Source: CAZMZW01 sp963802275 (GTDB lineage: Bacteria > Chloroflexota > Anaerolineae > Anaerolineales > Anaerolineaceae). Taken from it: DNA of 64,000 bases. Position 1 is the stretch's first letter, and every line of letters starts with the position of its first letter. The notes beneath the pieces were generated by a model that was given only the letters and a program-made list of their open reading frames with translations, had not been told where the DNA came from and searched no databases. Positions 52,871-62,445 of the stretch are shown here, in pieces. Position numbers and translations under genes: made by a program. The stretch covers positions 124,001 to 188,000 of the forward strand of contig CAWDIB010000003.1 in NCBI GenBank assembly GCA_963802275.1, written 5' to 3'.

Positions 52871-54017
52871 AAACGATCTCTCCTCCTATCACTGTTTTCA
52901 CCGGGTCATAGTCATCTCCAAGAATAACGATATCCGCGTCATAGCCCGCCTTAATCTGGCCTTTCGTTATTCCCAGCATGCGGGCAGGCACGGTGGATGC
53001 CATATGGATTGCGTCTTTTAAAGGTATGTTGGTTTCTTCAGCAATCACCTTCAGACCATGGTTAAGCAACTTGTATGCGCCTGCTGGACTGCCATCCTTT
53101 AGAGTGCTGATGATCCCATTTGTGTAGATGTCAAATCCATCCCAAAATATGTGTGACCCATTTGGCATGCCATTGATGGGTAACGCGTCGCTAACCAGAC
53201 AGACATTATCGATCCCCTTGATCTTTATCAGTATCTGCATGACAGGAGGTTGAACATTAAAACCATCTGAAATTAATTCACATAATACTGAAGGCGAATT
53301 CAACAATGCGGCCACCAATCCTGGTTTCCGCTGGTGCATGGGGACCATACCATTCAGGGTATGCGAGGAATGGTTAATACCCATCTTAATGACTCTCATC
53401 GCAAATTCATAATCGGCATTGCTGTGACCAATGGAGGGGATGACGTTCAATTCCTTCAGGAAGGGGATGACATCAATGGCATCACCTTGTTCAGGAGCAA
53501 ACGTGATCATGCGGATCGTTCCTTTGGCGGTTTGTTGGAATAAACCGATATCTTCACGAGTCAATGGATAGCACAAGCCCTGGGTGCCCATGGAGGATCT
53601 TTCTGCCGCTATCCAGGGTCCTTCCATATGAATTCCAAGAATATTTGCTCCGTTTCGGGGTTTGCCAATTATGGATGCGATCTCAGACACTGCTTGAACC
53701 AGTTCATCATGTGGGATCAGGAAATGAGTGGTAGCCAGAAAGCTGGTGATACCCTGGGAAGGCAGATGCACGGCAGCCTTGGCACAATCACCACCGGTCA
53801 TGTCAAATCCACCAGCACCGTGGATATGGGTGTCGATTAAACCAGGAATCACCCTGTTCCCTTCCGCATCAATCACCCTGGCAGAAGGATCTGAACCAAT
53901 CTCAATTTCTCCGCCGAATGAAACGATACGCCCCTCTTCAATGACTACCGAGCCATTTTGAATAACCTCCTGGGGAGTAAATACTGTTCCATTCTTAATG
54001 ATGGTTTTCATGATCAT
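52860..54017 (-). CDS. nagA: N-acetylglucosamine-6-phosphate deacetylase (copy 1)
   Basis: 385 aa amidohydrolase. The metal-binding PGLIDTHIHGAGGFD follows the usual beta-sandwich. Family motifs GIHMEGPWIA, PSIGHSNADYEFA, NHSSHTLNGMVPMHQR and CLVSDALPINGMP are all present. It hydrolyses GlcNAc-6-P to GlcN-6-P and acetate. The third motif has LNG where most NagA have FNA or YNA, a minor change. It is followed by HAD and cutC with overlaps. A second NagA gene lies just upstream in the same direction. Confidence 0.9.
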   Translation of the reverse strand: MIMKTIIKNGTVFTPQEVIQNGSVVIEEGRIVSFGGEIEIGSDPSARVIDAEGNRVIPGLIDTHIHGAGGFDMTGGDCAKAAVHLPSQGITSFLATTHFLIPHDELVQAVSEIASIIGKPRNGANILGIHMEGPWIAAERSSMGTQGLCYPLTREDIGLFQQTAKGTIRMITFAPEQGDAIDVIPFLKELNVIPSIGHSNADYEFAMRVIKMGINHSSHTLNGMVPMHQRKPGLVAALLNSPSVLCELISDGFNVQPPVMQILIKIKGIDNVCLVSDALPINGMPNGSHIFWDGFDIYTNGIISTLKDGSPAGAYKLLNHGLKVIAEETNIPLKDAIHMASTVPARMLGITKGQIKAGYDADIVILGDDYDPVKTVIGGEIVYEK

Positions 54018-54060
54018 ACTTATTTTAAGATCTTGTTAATGTGCGCGATGACGGCGATCA

Positions 54061-55253
54061 CTATCCATTGGATTGTGTCTCCCGCTGAAATACCACCTTG
54101 CCGGCTACAATACTTAGAATGGGCTGATGCTCCTCATTCAGCACGACCACATCCGCATCATAACCGCTGCGCAGCTGGCCTTTTTTCAAGCCGAGCATGG
54201 CCGCTGGAATACGGCTGGCGATGGTGACTGCTGTCGGCAGGTCGGTCACTTCCTCGCGGATGAGCACCTGGATTTGCTGGTCCAGCAGTTTGTAGGCGCC
54301 CGCCGGTCGGCCATCGGGCAGGGTGCTGATCTCGCCGTTGGTGCCGATATCAAAGCCATACCAGTCCTGACGCGTGCCGGCTGGCAGGCCGGAGAGGGGC
54401 ACACCGTCGCTGACCAGGCACACCCACTCAACCCCCTTGACTTTCAATAGCAAACGCATCAGCGGGGCTTGTACATGAAATCCATCCCCGATCATTTCGG
54501 CGGTGATTTCATCACAATCAAGTATTGCACCCAGTGTGCCCGGCTTGCGGTGGTGCAGGGGTTGCATGGCATTGAAAGTGTGGGTGCTGTGGTTCAAGCC
54601 TTTGGATACTGCTTCCTTCGTTTCTTCGTAGGTTGCATTAGTGTGCCCGATGGAGGGGATGATGTCCTGGTCACGCAGGAATGGGACGACTTCCATGGCG
54701 CCCGCCAATTCAGGGGCAAAGGTGACCATGCGCAGATTGTGATGGGATGCCTGTTGAAATGCCAGGATGTCCTCGCGGGTGATCGGGTAGCAGTATTCCG
54801 GTTTGGAAAAAGGGGATCGGTCGGCTGCCACCCAGGGACCTTCCATGTGAATGCCGAGAATGGCTGCCCCTTGCGGTGGGGTCTGAATGGCATCCGCGAT
54901 TTCCACCACCGCTTGCAGCAGGTTTTTGCGCCCGAGCATGAAATGGGTGGTGGCCAGGAAGCTGGTAACCCCGTGGCTGGGCAGGTATTCGGCTGCTTTT
55001 GCTACATCCTTGCCTGTCATGTCAAACCCGCCTGCTCCGTGAATGTGGGTGTCGATCAGTCCAGGGATGACTTTTTTCCCGCGGAAATCCAAGGAATTTG
55101 CCATCGGAATGCCCGGCGGTTAGTTCGCCCTGGCTGGAGACTTCTTCAATGACGCCATTCTCTGATGTGGAGAATGCCATCCTTTAGTTCTGCATCGGGG
55201 GTAAGCAGATCACCCCTGATTGACAGCCCTTCTTGAAAAGAATTACCTGTCAT
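54061..55253 (-). CDS. nagA: N-acetylglucosamine-6-phosphate deacetylase (copy 2), frameshifted N-terminus
   Basis: About 395 aa when read from ATG 55253 across shifts near 55165 and 55105. The body from KKVIPGLIDTHIHGAGGFD onward is intact, with GIHMEGPWVAADRS, PSIGHTNATYEE, NHSTHTFNAMQPLHHR and CLVSDGVPLSGLPAG. It resembles copy 1 closely over the whole catalytic domain, with different loops. It may act on another acetylated amino-sugar phosphate such as GalNAc-6-P. The upstream PIG-L gene ends 4 nt before its start. Confidence 0.87.
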
Positions 55254-55256
55254 CGC

Positions 55257-56108
55257 TCACCTCTTAAGATTGTTGATTCGGTTGACGACATCCTTGCGAA
55301 AATTTTCAATGATGGCAGCGGTGTGATCGGCCGGGTCAAGCTTTGGGTCATGGAGCAGCGGGGTCAGGTCCATGGCAAAGCTGAGCATGCTGATGCCGCC
55401 AGTCCCGTGTGATTCATGATAGACCGCATTGGCAGTGCGGCGGCCGATGCTGGCTATGTCATAGCGTTTGCTGCCGCAATTTTGCGTATCAAATACCCCC
55501 ACCAGCGCAGCCGCCAGGTTGGGGTGGGCACTGACATCCATGACCTTTTTGTCCTCATCCACCAGCCAGTCCAGGTCGCGCCAGACTTCGCAGCCGAGCA
55601 CGGATTGCGGCTGGTGTTCCCGGGGCAGCGAACGCAGGGCTTCGATGATCCTCAGGGTGACGGCGATGTGCGTATCGTGCTTGTCCGCCAGGTTGTGGGT
55701 ATAAATGACCCTGGGATGGGCAATGGCCAGGATTTCCTGCAGGTCTTTCAGCAAGGTATCATTTTTGGCGTTCCGGGTTTCCGCGCTGGTGTAAGCCAGT
55801 TGCACCACTGCCGAATATTCACCCAGCACGCCGGCTTTGCGCTGCTCATCTGCCCGCATGGCTGCCATCCGCTCGTTGCTGAAATCGGCATACAGGAAGT
55901 CACGCGGGGCAGTGGAGCCGTCGGTAACGGTTACCGAGGTGAACCACTGGTCGGGCTGATGAAAACACTCGACAATGCCGCCATAAGCCATGATCTCCAC
56001 GTCATCCGGGTGTGCGGCGATGGCCATGTGGGTGGTGCGCTGCAATGCTTTCTCCGGCAGCGAGCTGTCCGGTACAAAAATATCAGATTTTTCCTTGGTC
56101 AATTTCAT
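55257..56108 (-). CDS. PIG-L family (GlcNAc-type) deacetylase
   Basis: 283 aa with the PIG-L zinc motif AIAAHPDDVEIMAYGG near residue 30, the SVTVTDGSTAPRD strand and THNLADKHDTHIAVTLRIIEAL, which holds the second His ligands. The family removes acetyl groups from GlcNAc-containing molecules such as N-acetylglucosaminyl-inositol or chitobiose. It heads the minus-strand operon with two nagA genes, HAD and cutC. It faces the transketolase operon across a 197-bp promoter region. Confidence 0.87.
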   Translation of the reverse strand: MKLTKEKSDIFVPDSSLPEKALQRTTHMAIAAHPDDVEIMAYGGIVECFHQPDQWFTSVTVTDGSTAPRDFLYADFSNERMAAMRADEQRKAGVLGEYSAVVQLAYTSAETRNAKNDTLLKDLQEILAIAHPRVIYTHNLADKHDTHIAVTLRIIEALRSLPREHQPQSVLGCEVWRDLDWLVDEDKKVMDVSAHPNLAAALVGVFDTQNCGSKRYDIASIGRRTANAVYHESHGTGGISMLSFAMDLTPLLHDPKLDPADHTAAIIENFRKDVVNRINNLKR

Positions 56109-56211
56109 GGGTTTCTCCTATAAATATTTTGATCATTAATTGTCTGAAACATGAATGAGTTCTTCAGCTCTTGAAAAAGTATAATATTTTTATATGGATT
56201 GTCACAAGATT

Positions 56212-56240
56212 TGACGGTATCAATACCTTATTGTAGAATA
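56212..56240 (+). promoter_or_regulatory. promoter of the transketolase-amino-sugar operon, with a palindrome
   Basis: TTGACG (56212-56217), a 17-bp spacer and TAGAAT (56235-56240). GGTATCAATACC (56217-56228) is a perfect palindrome that overlaps the spacer, so a repressor could block this promoter. No copy of it was seen at other promoters here. Confidence 0.65.
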
Positions 56241-56305
56241 AATCAAGTTGTACCTACATCATAACATCATCAACATTCCAAATCAAGTTAACTATAGGAA
56301 TAACC

Positions 56306-57160
56306 ATGATAACCGCTGAGAACCTGTTGGAATTGAAGAAAATGTGCAACACGGTGCGCCGCGATATTCTCGACCTGACCTTTTATGGCAGCGCCAGCCA
56401 CCTGGGCGGCTCCCTTTCGGTGGTGGAATTACTGGTGGCGCTCTACTTCGCGGTGATGAAGATTGATCCCCAAAAACCACAAATGCCGGAGCGTGACCGC
56501 TTCATCCTCTCCAAGGGTCATGCTGCCCCGGCCTTGTATGCTGTGCTGGCGGAGCGTGGCTTTTTCCCGCGTGAGGAATTGAAGACATTTTGCAAGAATG
56601 GCACCCGTTTGCAAAAACACATTGATATCCACAAAGTGCCCGGCATTGACTCTTCGGCCGGTTCGCTGGGGCAGGGGCTTTCGATCGGGGTTGGCATGTG
56701 CCTGGCGGACCGCATGGATAAAAAAGACCGCTCGGTCTTTGTGGTCATGGGGGATGGCGAGCTGCAGGAAGGCCAGGTATGGGAAGCGGCCATGGCAGCC
56801 GGCAATATGAAGCTGGACCGCTTGTTTGCTTTTGTGGATGCCAACCAGATGCAGGTGGACGGGTTTGTGAAATCCATCATGAGTGTCGAACCCATCCAGG
56901 ATAAATGGAAGAGTTATGGCTGGGACGTCCAACGTATTGACGGAGGGGATGTCGCCCAGATCCTGGAAGCGATTGATAAAGCTCAATCAGTCAAGGGTCG
57001 GCCGCATATGATCATTGCCGATACCATCAAGGGTAAAGGCGTTGATTTCATGGAATTGCAGGTGGACTGGCATGCCAAGGGTCTTACTGAAGAGGAGTAT
57101 CACAAGGCGGTTGCCCAGGTGGATGCGCAACGCAAGGTCCTGGAAGGGATGGAGGCATAG
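56306..57160 (+). CDS. transketolase, N-terminal (TPP-binding) subunit
   Basis: 284 aa, the first half of a split transketolase. It carries RFILSKGHAAPALYAVLAERG, GSLGQGLSIGVGMCLA and the TPP motif VMGDGELQEGQVWEAAMAAG followed by FVDANQMQVDG. Split transketolases with two subunits are common in archaea and many bacteria. It transfers C2 units between pentose and other sugar phosphates. The partner gene begins 4 nt later. In this place it may belong to the same amino-sugar or uncommon sugar pathway. Confidence 0.9.
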   Translation: MITAENLLELKKMCNTVRRDILDLTFYGSASHLGGSLSVVELLVALYFAVMKIDPQKPQMPERDRFILSKGHAAPALYAVLAERGFFPREELKTFCKNGTRLQKHIDIHKVPGIDSSAGSLGQGLSIGVGMCLADRMDKKDRSVFVVMGDGELQEGQVWEAAMAAGNMKLDRLFAFVDANQMQVDGFVKSIMSVEPIQDKWKSYGWDVQRIDGGDVAQILEAIDKAQSVKGRPHMIIADTIKGKGVDFMELQVDWHAKGLTEEEYHKAVAQVDAQRKVLEGMEA

Positions 57161-57163
57161 AAA

Positions 57164-58106
57164 ATGGCGAACACCATTGATAAACCCTTTGCTCATCAAT
57201 TGGTCAAGATCGGCGAGCGCCACGCCAACATGGTGGTGGTGGATGCTGACCTCTCACGCGTGTGCGAGACGCATTTGTTTGCCGCCCAATTTCCCGAGCG
57301 CTATTTTTAACATTGGCGTTGCGGAAGCCAACATGATCGGTATCTCAGCCGGGCTGGCTTTATCTGGAAAGACTGTCTTTTGCGGCACTTTCGGTGGTTT
57401 CATCGCCCTGCGCGCTGCCGACCAGGTTTCAGTGGGGGTAGCGTATATGCAAACCAATGTGAAATTGTGCGGTTTTGAAGCTGCACTCATTTCAGGCTCC
57501 AACGGAGCCACCCATCAGTGTGTGCAGGACCTGGCCATCATGCGCAGCATGCCCAACCTGCGCGTGTATGACCCGGTGGATGCGACCGACCTTTGCGCCA
57601 TCATGGATTACGAAGCCGAACAACCGGGTCCGGCTTACTTGCGAGGCATCCGCAAATCCGCACCGGTATTGATTGACGCACAGCAATATCACTTTGAACC
57701 CGGTAAATCCTTCCAGATGCGGGATGGATCTGATGTGACCTTGATTGCGTCCGGTCCCATGCTCGTACGTGCCCTGGAAGCAGCCGACCAATTATTTGCT
57801 GAGAAGGTATCGGCACGGGTCATCAGCATGTCCTGCCTGAAACCGATTGATAGCCAGGCCATCATCCGCGCCGCGCAGGAAACCGGATGCCTGGTGACGG
57901 CCGAGAACCACAGCATCATTGGTGGGTTGGGCGGCGCGGTGGCTGAGGTCCTCTCTGAAAATCAGCCGGTACCGTTGGTGCGGGTGGGCATACAGGACAA
58001 GTTCGGCGAGGTGGGCAAGGAGGACTATCTTGCCCAGAAATTTGAAATTGGCACTGAACATATTGTTGCCGCCGCCAGGCGCGCAATGAGTAAAAAAGTT
58101 AAATAA
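57164..58106 (+). CDS. transketolase, C-terminal subunit (one frameshift)
   Basis: About 314 aa from ATG 57164. The frame is lost at 57305-57310, where a run of five T replaces four (PERYF then a stop), and resumes as NIGVAEANMIGISAGLALSG. The central part with FGGFIALRAADQVSVGVAYM is the pyrimidine-binding domain, and the end GTEHIVAAARRAM the C-terminal domain. The error sits in a homopolymer, so a sequencing error is very likely. It pairs with the N-terminal subunit upstream. Confidence 0.88.
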
Positions 58107-58121
58107 TCACAGGAGGTTTTG

Positions 58122-59222
58122 ATGACTGCCAAGTATCATATGCTGGATTACATACATGAAAGCCCGGCAACGCTGGAAAAGACGTTCAAGTTCAATCTGC
58201 CCAAAGTGCAGGAGATTGTCAAACGCGCAAGAGAGATGAAAGTCAACAAGGTGGTTCTGTCCGGTCTGGGCAGTTCCCATACAGCGGCCATGATGGCGGC
58301 ACCGCTCTTTCAGCAATTCTGCCCGCTACCGACCGCGGTCATCAACTCTGAAGAGTGCCAATATTATGCCGACCGCTGGATCGATGAGCACAGCCTGGTG
58401 GTGGTGGTTTCCCGCTCCGGTGAGCGTGGGGCGGTGATTGATACCATCAAACTGGCCAACCAGAAAGGTTCCCTTGCGGTAGCCATCACTGGCGTGGCAG
58501 ATAGCTTGCTGGCGCAAAACTCCAAAATATCTCTCATCACCCAGGAAGGGGCTGAAATCACCTTTCCCAAGACCAAGAGCGTGGCTACCTGTGCCGGTAT
58601 GATGATGCTACTCGGTTTGGAATTGGCGGATGCGAATGATCTTCAGGCTAAAGCATTGTTGCAGGAATTACTGGCTTTGCCATCCAGGATTGATGAGAAC
58701 ACTAAAGTCCTCGAACCGCGCATCCTGGAGTTGATGCCGGTGGTCAAATCCTGTAAATATTTGAATGTTACCGGTACAGCCAGCAATTATGGGGTGGCGT
58801 TGGAAGCGGCCATCAAGGTCCAGGAAGCCGCCTTTGTGCCCACCCGCGGCGATTCCACCGCTGGCTTGCTGCAGGGCCCGGTGGGCGCGCTCAACCCTGA
58901 TTGGCTGGTGATGGCATTTGTCATGCCGCAGGACAAAGCTCTCAATCTCGAACTGTTGAAGCTGGTCAGGCAGTTCAATGCAAAAAGCATTGCTGTTTAT
59001 CCACAGGGGATGGATCTTGCTGATTCCTGTGATCATTCATTGGTATTAAAGAATGGAGCTGATCCATTCATTGCTGCGTTGGCTTACCTGCCTGCGCTGC
59101 AACTGCTGGTTTATTACTGGACGGTGGAAAGAGGGATGAACCCGGACGAGCCCTCCTCGATGAATTCAATTCTCAAATCCATCCTCCCTCCGGGGCGGGA
59201 GGAACCAGAACTAAGGAAATAA
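58122..59222 (+). CDS. double SIS-domain aminosugar isomerase/deaminase-like protein
   Basis: 366 aa from ATG 58122 with AGGAGG upstream. It has two SIS domains as in the isomerase half of GlmS and in AgaS and FrlB. The first shows VLSGLGSSHTAAMMAAPLFQQ and VVSRSGERGAVIDTI; the second YLNVTGTASNYGVALEAAIKVQEAAF with DSTAGLLQGPVGAL, where GlmS has a similar exit segment. There is no glutaminase domain. It likely isomerises or deaminates an amino-sugar phosphate. It lies between transketolase and a smaller SIS protein. Confidence 0.83.
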   Translation: MTAKYHMLDYIHESPATLEKTFKFNLPKVQEIVKRAREMKVNKVVLSGLGSSHTAAMMAAPLFQQFCPLPTAVINSEECQYYADRWIDEHSLVVVVSRSGERGAVIDTIKLANQKGSLAVAITGVADSLLAQNSKISLITQEGAEITFPKTKSVATCAGMMMLLGLELADANDLQAKALLQELLALPSRIDENTKVLEPRILELMPVVKSCKYLNVTGTASNYGVALEAAIKVQEAAFVPTRGDSTAGLLQGPVGALNPDWLVMAFVMPQDKALNLELLKLVRQFNAKSIAVYPQGMDLADSCDHSLVLKNGADPFIAALAYLPALQLLVYYWTVERGMNPDEPSSMNSILKSILPPGREEPELRK

Positions 59223-59233
59223 GGAGCAAAAAA

Positions 59234-59977
59234 ATGGCGGAAAAAGGATACCTAAGGTATTTCAACGAGATCAACAAGATCCTGCAAAAGATCATGGAAA
59301 CGCAGGGCGAGAATATTGAAAAGGGCGCCGAATTGATTGCTGAATCGATCATCCATGGCGGCGTTCTGCATGTGTATGGCGCCGGGCATTCCGCCTGCAT
59401 TGCCGAGGAAATCTTCTTCCGTGCCGGTACGCTGGTGCCCATTAACGAGATTCTTGATTTGTCACTGGCGGGTGCGGTTAATGCCTGGAAGAGCGCCTTC
59501 ATGGAACGGCTGGAAGGGATCGGCGAGATCCTTTACAACCATTCGCATGCCCAACCGCAGGATGTCTTCCTGGTCATCTCCAATTCCGGCCGCAATGCCG
59601 CCCCGATCGAGATGGCGCGCGAAGCAAAAAAGCATGGCCACAAGGTCATTGCGGAAACCTGCACCGAATTTAGTCTCAGCCAGCCCTCGCGTCATTCCAC
59701 GGGCAAACGCCTGCTGGATTATGCGGATGTCATCCTGGATAACCAGGGTCCTTGGGGCGATGTGGTCATCCAGCTGGAGGATCTGAAACAGGGCTTGGGT
59801 CCGGCTTCCGGTGTGACCGGGGTCACCCTCATTCATTCCATGCTGGTTGAAGCCGCCATGCGCATCAAAGCCAAAGGCCAGGTGCCGCCGGTGTTCATGT
59901 ATGGCAACCTGGACGGCGGGATGGAATTCAACCAGGCCTTGCTGGACAAGTACTGGCCGCGCATCCGCAACTGGTAG
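59234..59977 (+). CDS. SIS-domain sugar isomerase-like protein (UPF0309 type), second copy
   Basis: 247 aa, paralogue of the PTS-linked protein at 50028. LHVYGAGHSACIAEEIFFRAG and VFLVISNSGRNAAPIEMA match the phosphosugar-binding motifs, and RHSTGKRLLDYADVIL the family tail. The start ATG 59234 has AAGGAG. It ends 4 nt before nanE. Two paralogues in one region suggest two related sugar phosphates or subunits of one enzyme. Confidence 0.82.
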   Translation: MAEKGYLRYFNEINKILQKIMETQGENIEKGAELIAESIIHGGVLHVYGAGHSACIAEEIFFRAGTLVPINEILDLSLAGAVNAWKSAFMERLEGIGEILYNHSHAQPQDVFLVISNSGRNAAPIEMAREAKKHGHKVIAETCTEFSLSQPSRHSTGKRLLDYADVILDNQGPWGDVVIQLEDLKQGLGPASGVTGVTLIHSMLVEAAMRIKAKGQVPPVFMYGNLDGGMEFNQALLDKYWPRIRNW

Positions 59978-59981
59978 TCTA

Positions 59982-60692
59982 ATGAACAATTTTCTGGAGA
60001 AGACTCGCGGCGGACTGATCGTTTCCTGCTATACCGCCGAGGAACAGAATCCATTGTTTAACCAGCCGGATGCCATGGCTGCCCTGGCCCGGTCAGTGGA
60101 GGCGGGCGGGGCGGTGGGAATCCGTGTCAATGTCAAATGGATTCCCTTGTTCAAGTCGCTGGTCAAACTGCCCATCATGGGGATAGTCAAGGTCTTTCAA
60201 GGTGGTGAATTGCGCATCACGCCCACCCTGCGCGAGGTGGAGGAAATTGCCAAAGCCGGGGCGGATGCGGTGGCCATTGATGCCACCCGGCGTGCGCGCT
60301 TTGATGACCTGACCCTGGAGCAGTTCATCCACAAAATCAAGGCCAATTTCCACCTGGCTGTTTTGGGTGATATTTCCATCCTTGAAGAGGGAGTACACGC
60401 GGAAGAGTGGGGCATGGACGGCGTTTCCACCACCATTTCCGGTTACACGCCCTATTCACCCAATTACGGCAAGCTGGGTGACATTCCCCCCAAGTACCCC
60501 GACTACCAACTGATCGATGACCTCTGTAAAGCCATCCGCATCCCGGTCATCTGTGAAGGGCGGGTGAATACGCCGGAAAAGGCGCTTGAAGCGCTGAAGC
60601 ATGGTGCTCATGCCGTGGTGGTGGGCACCGCCATCACCAACCCGCAGAAGATCACGGAGTTGTTCGTCGCCAAGCTCAATAAAAAATATTAG
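59982..60692 (+). CDS. nanE: N-acetylmannosamine-6-phosphate 2-epimerase
   Basis: 236 aa TIM barrel of the NanE family. The marks are GGLIVSCYTAEEQNPL, VGIRVNVKWI, DAVAIDATRRARFDD, VLGDISILEEG, WGMDGVSTTISGYT and CEGRVNTPEKALEALKHGAHAVVVGTAITNP. It converts ManNAc-6-P to GlcNAc-6-P, which then suits NagA. This is the best-defined function in the operon and shows that N-acetylated hexosamine phosphates pass through. It starts 4 nt after the SIS gene. Confidence 0.92.
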   Translation: MNNFLEKTRGGLIVSCYTAEEQNPLFNQPDAMAALARSVEAGGAVGIRVNVKWIPLFKSLVKLPIMGIVKVFQGGELRITPTLREVEEIAKAGADAVAIDATRRARFDDLTLEQFIHKIKANFHLAVLGDISILEEGVHAEEWGMDGVSTTISGYTPYSPNYGKLGDIPPKYPDYQLIDDLCKAIRIPVICEGRVNTPEKALEALKHGAHAVVVGTAITNPQKITELFVAKLNKKY

Positions 60693-60720
60693 CTTTGGTT
60701 TTATAATAGGGAAAAATTTG

Positions 60721-60748
60721 GCAGGGGCGGTGCGCAAAACGCCCCTGC
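60721..60748 (+). terminator. hairpin after nanE
   Basis: GCAGGGGCG (60721-60729) pairs with CGCCCCTGC (60740-60748). A T-poor tail (TATTTGTTG) makes it a weak terminator or a processing hairpin before the last gene. Confidence 0.6.
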
Positions 60749-60768
60749 TATTTGTTGAAAGGAAGCCA

Positions 60769-61443
60769 GTGAATTATTTGCAGCCCGGACAGGCATTCAT
60801 ATTTGACATGGATGGACTGATGCTGGATAGCGAACGCGTCACCAACCAGGCCTGGCAGCGCGCCGCGGCTGATTTCGGCTACGACATGAGCGACGAGGTC
60901 GCCCGCGAATGTGTGGGCACTTCTCCGCCGGTCGCTGAAGCCATTTATAAACAACACCTCGGCCCGGATTTTCCCTACCATGAGGTCAGGAAGGTCAAGG
61001 TTAAATATTTTCAGGAACACATCCAAAATGAGGGACTGAAATTAAAAGCGGGTCTGCTGGAATTGCTTGATCTGTTGGAAAGCTGCGGCATTCGCAAGGC
61101 GGTGGCCAGTTCCACCGAGCAGCCGGCGGTGAATGAGCGCCTGGCGATGACCGGCTTGCTGCCGCGTTTTGATGTGGTGGTGGCGGGAAATGATGTCAGC
61201 CACCTCAAACCGGCGCCCGACCTGTTCTTGGAAGCTGCCCGCCGCTTGAAAGTGGATGCGCAACAATGCCTGGTGATCGAAGATACGCCTTACGGCGTAG
61301 TGGCCGCTCTCGGCGCCAAAATGTCGGTCATCCTGGTGCCGGACCTGGCTCCCATCCCGGACCAGTTTGGCCAGCTGACTGTGGGGGTTTTCCCATCGCT
61401 GGTGGAAGTCAGGCAGTTCCTGCTCTCTCAGGATTTGAAGTAG
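60769..61443 (+). CDS. HAD family phosphatase/phosphoglucomutase-like protein
   Basis: 224 aa from GTG 60769, seven bases after AAGGAAG. HAD motif I is FIFDMDGLMLDSERV, motif II VASSTEQPAV, motif III HLKPAPDLFLEAA and motif IV VIEDTPYGVVAALGA. This is the beta-phosphoglucomutase/phosphatase group with a small cap, acting on sugar phosphates. It ends convergently with the next minus-strand gene (16-bp overlap). It may act on the same sugar phosphates as its neighbours. Confidence 0.85.
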   Translation: MNYLQPGQAFIFDMDGLMLDSERVTNQAWQRAAADFGYDMSDEVARECVGTSPPVAEAIYKQHLGPDFPYHEVRKVKVKYFQEHIQNEGLKLKAGLLELLDLLESCGIRKAVASSTEQPAVNERLAMTGLLPRFDVVVAGNDVSHLKPAPDLFLEAARRLKVDAQQCLVIEDTPYGVVAALGAKMSVILVPDLAPIPDQFGQLTVGVFPSLVEVRQFLLSQDLK

Positions 61444-62429
61444 GGCTCGCGTTTATTCGTCCAGCGCTGGACGTTGTCCCAGTTGTCGGTCTCATCGGCC
61501 GGATTTTCACCGGCGGCTTTCACCAACTCATCAATTAATTCGTGCGTCCGGCAGGCATCCTGCCCGCTGGTCAGGGGTTGCTGACGGGTTTCCACGCACG
61601 CCAGGAAGTGCTCCACCAACCCGTGGAAACCGCGTTCCTTTAATTCACTGATCCAGCGACCGGGGCGGTCATTGCCGAAGATCTCCTCGCTTTCCCCTTT
61701 TTTCACCTTCATCTGGCGGAAGGCGTCCACCTCGATGGTCAGGTTCCCTCCGTACAGGCTGACCCGTTCCTGCCAGCCGCCACCTTTCAGGCTGGTCTGC
61801 AGTACCGCCAGCCCGCCCTGCGCGGTCACTGCCTGGCTGACCGCGCCCACCAGCATGCCGTTTTCCATCTGGGTTTGGGTGAAGACTGGTTTCACCTCAC
61901 CGCACAGGTGGCGCATCAGGTCAATCTGGTGGATGGTGTCATCCACGTAGTTGTTGTACAAACTAACATGGGAGACCACGTTGCGGTGTTTTTCAAAAAC
62001 CGCCAGTTGCAGGGTGAGGTTTTTGATCATCTCGCGCGCCTGCTGGTAGAGCAGGGCAAAGCGCCGGTTGAAGCACACCATTAGGATGCGCTGGTGTTTG
62101 CCCGCCAGGTCAGCCAGCTTCCGCGCTTCCGCGCTGGAATAGGTCATCGGTTTTTCCACCAGCACGTCAATCCCGGCTTCCAGCAGCTGGCGGGTGAAGG
62201 GGAAATGGGTGGCGTTGTTGGTGATCACCAGTGCCGCCTTCGGTTTGGTTGCCACCAGTTGATCGAAATCGGTGGTTCCAAATGGAATGTGCCAGTCCTT
62301 GCAGGACTTATCCACGTTGGCCTGGGTGCGGCTGAAAAGCCCGCTGATCTCCACCCCCGGCCAGGAGGTCAATAGGGGCAGGTAGACCCGCTGGGCAATT
62401 CCGCCGGCACCAAAGATGGCAATTTTCAT
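61428..62429 (-). CDS. Gfo/Idh/MocA family oxidoreductase (first copy)
   Basis: 333 aa from ATG 62429. The Rossmann motif is MKIAIFGAGGIAQRVYLPLL, followed by ALVITNNATHFPFTRQLLEAGIDVLVEKPMT, whose EKP is the family hallmark. The C-terminal half carries the catalytic-site region with DDTIHQIDLMRHLCGEV. Such NAD(P)-dependent enzymes act on sugars or inositols. Its neighbour is a second family member and a NagA-like gene. The longer reading upstream covers the end of that gene and has no proper N-terminus. Confidence 0.87.
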   Translation of the reverse strand: MKIAIFGAGGIAQRVYLPLLTSWPGVEISGLFSRTQANVDKSCKDWHIPFGTTDFDQLVATKPKAALVITNNATHFPFTRQLLEAGIDVLVEKPMTYSSAEARKLADLAGKHQRILMVCFNRRFALLYQQAREMIKNLTLQLAVFEKHRNVVSHVSLYNNYVDDTIHQIDLMRHLCGEVKPVFTQTQMENGMLVGAVSQAVTAQGGLAVLQTSLKGGGWQERVSLYGGNLTIEVDAFRQMKVKKGESEEIFGNDRPGRWISELKERGFHGLVEHFLACVETRQQPLTSGQDACRTHELIDELVKAAGENPADETDNWDNVQRWTNKREPYFKS

Positions 62430-62445
62430 TGGTTTTTCCTTATGT

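Noticed and set aside
60721..60748. The hairpin after nanE as proof of a separate operon for the HAD gene
   Set aside because: It lacks a real T-tract, so read-through is likely.
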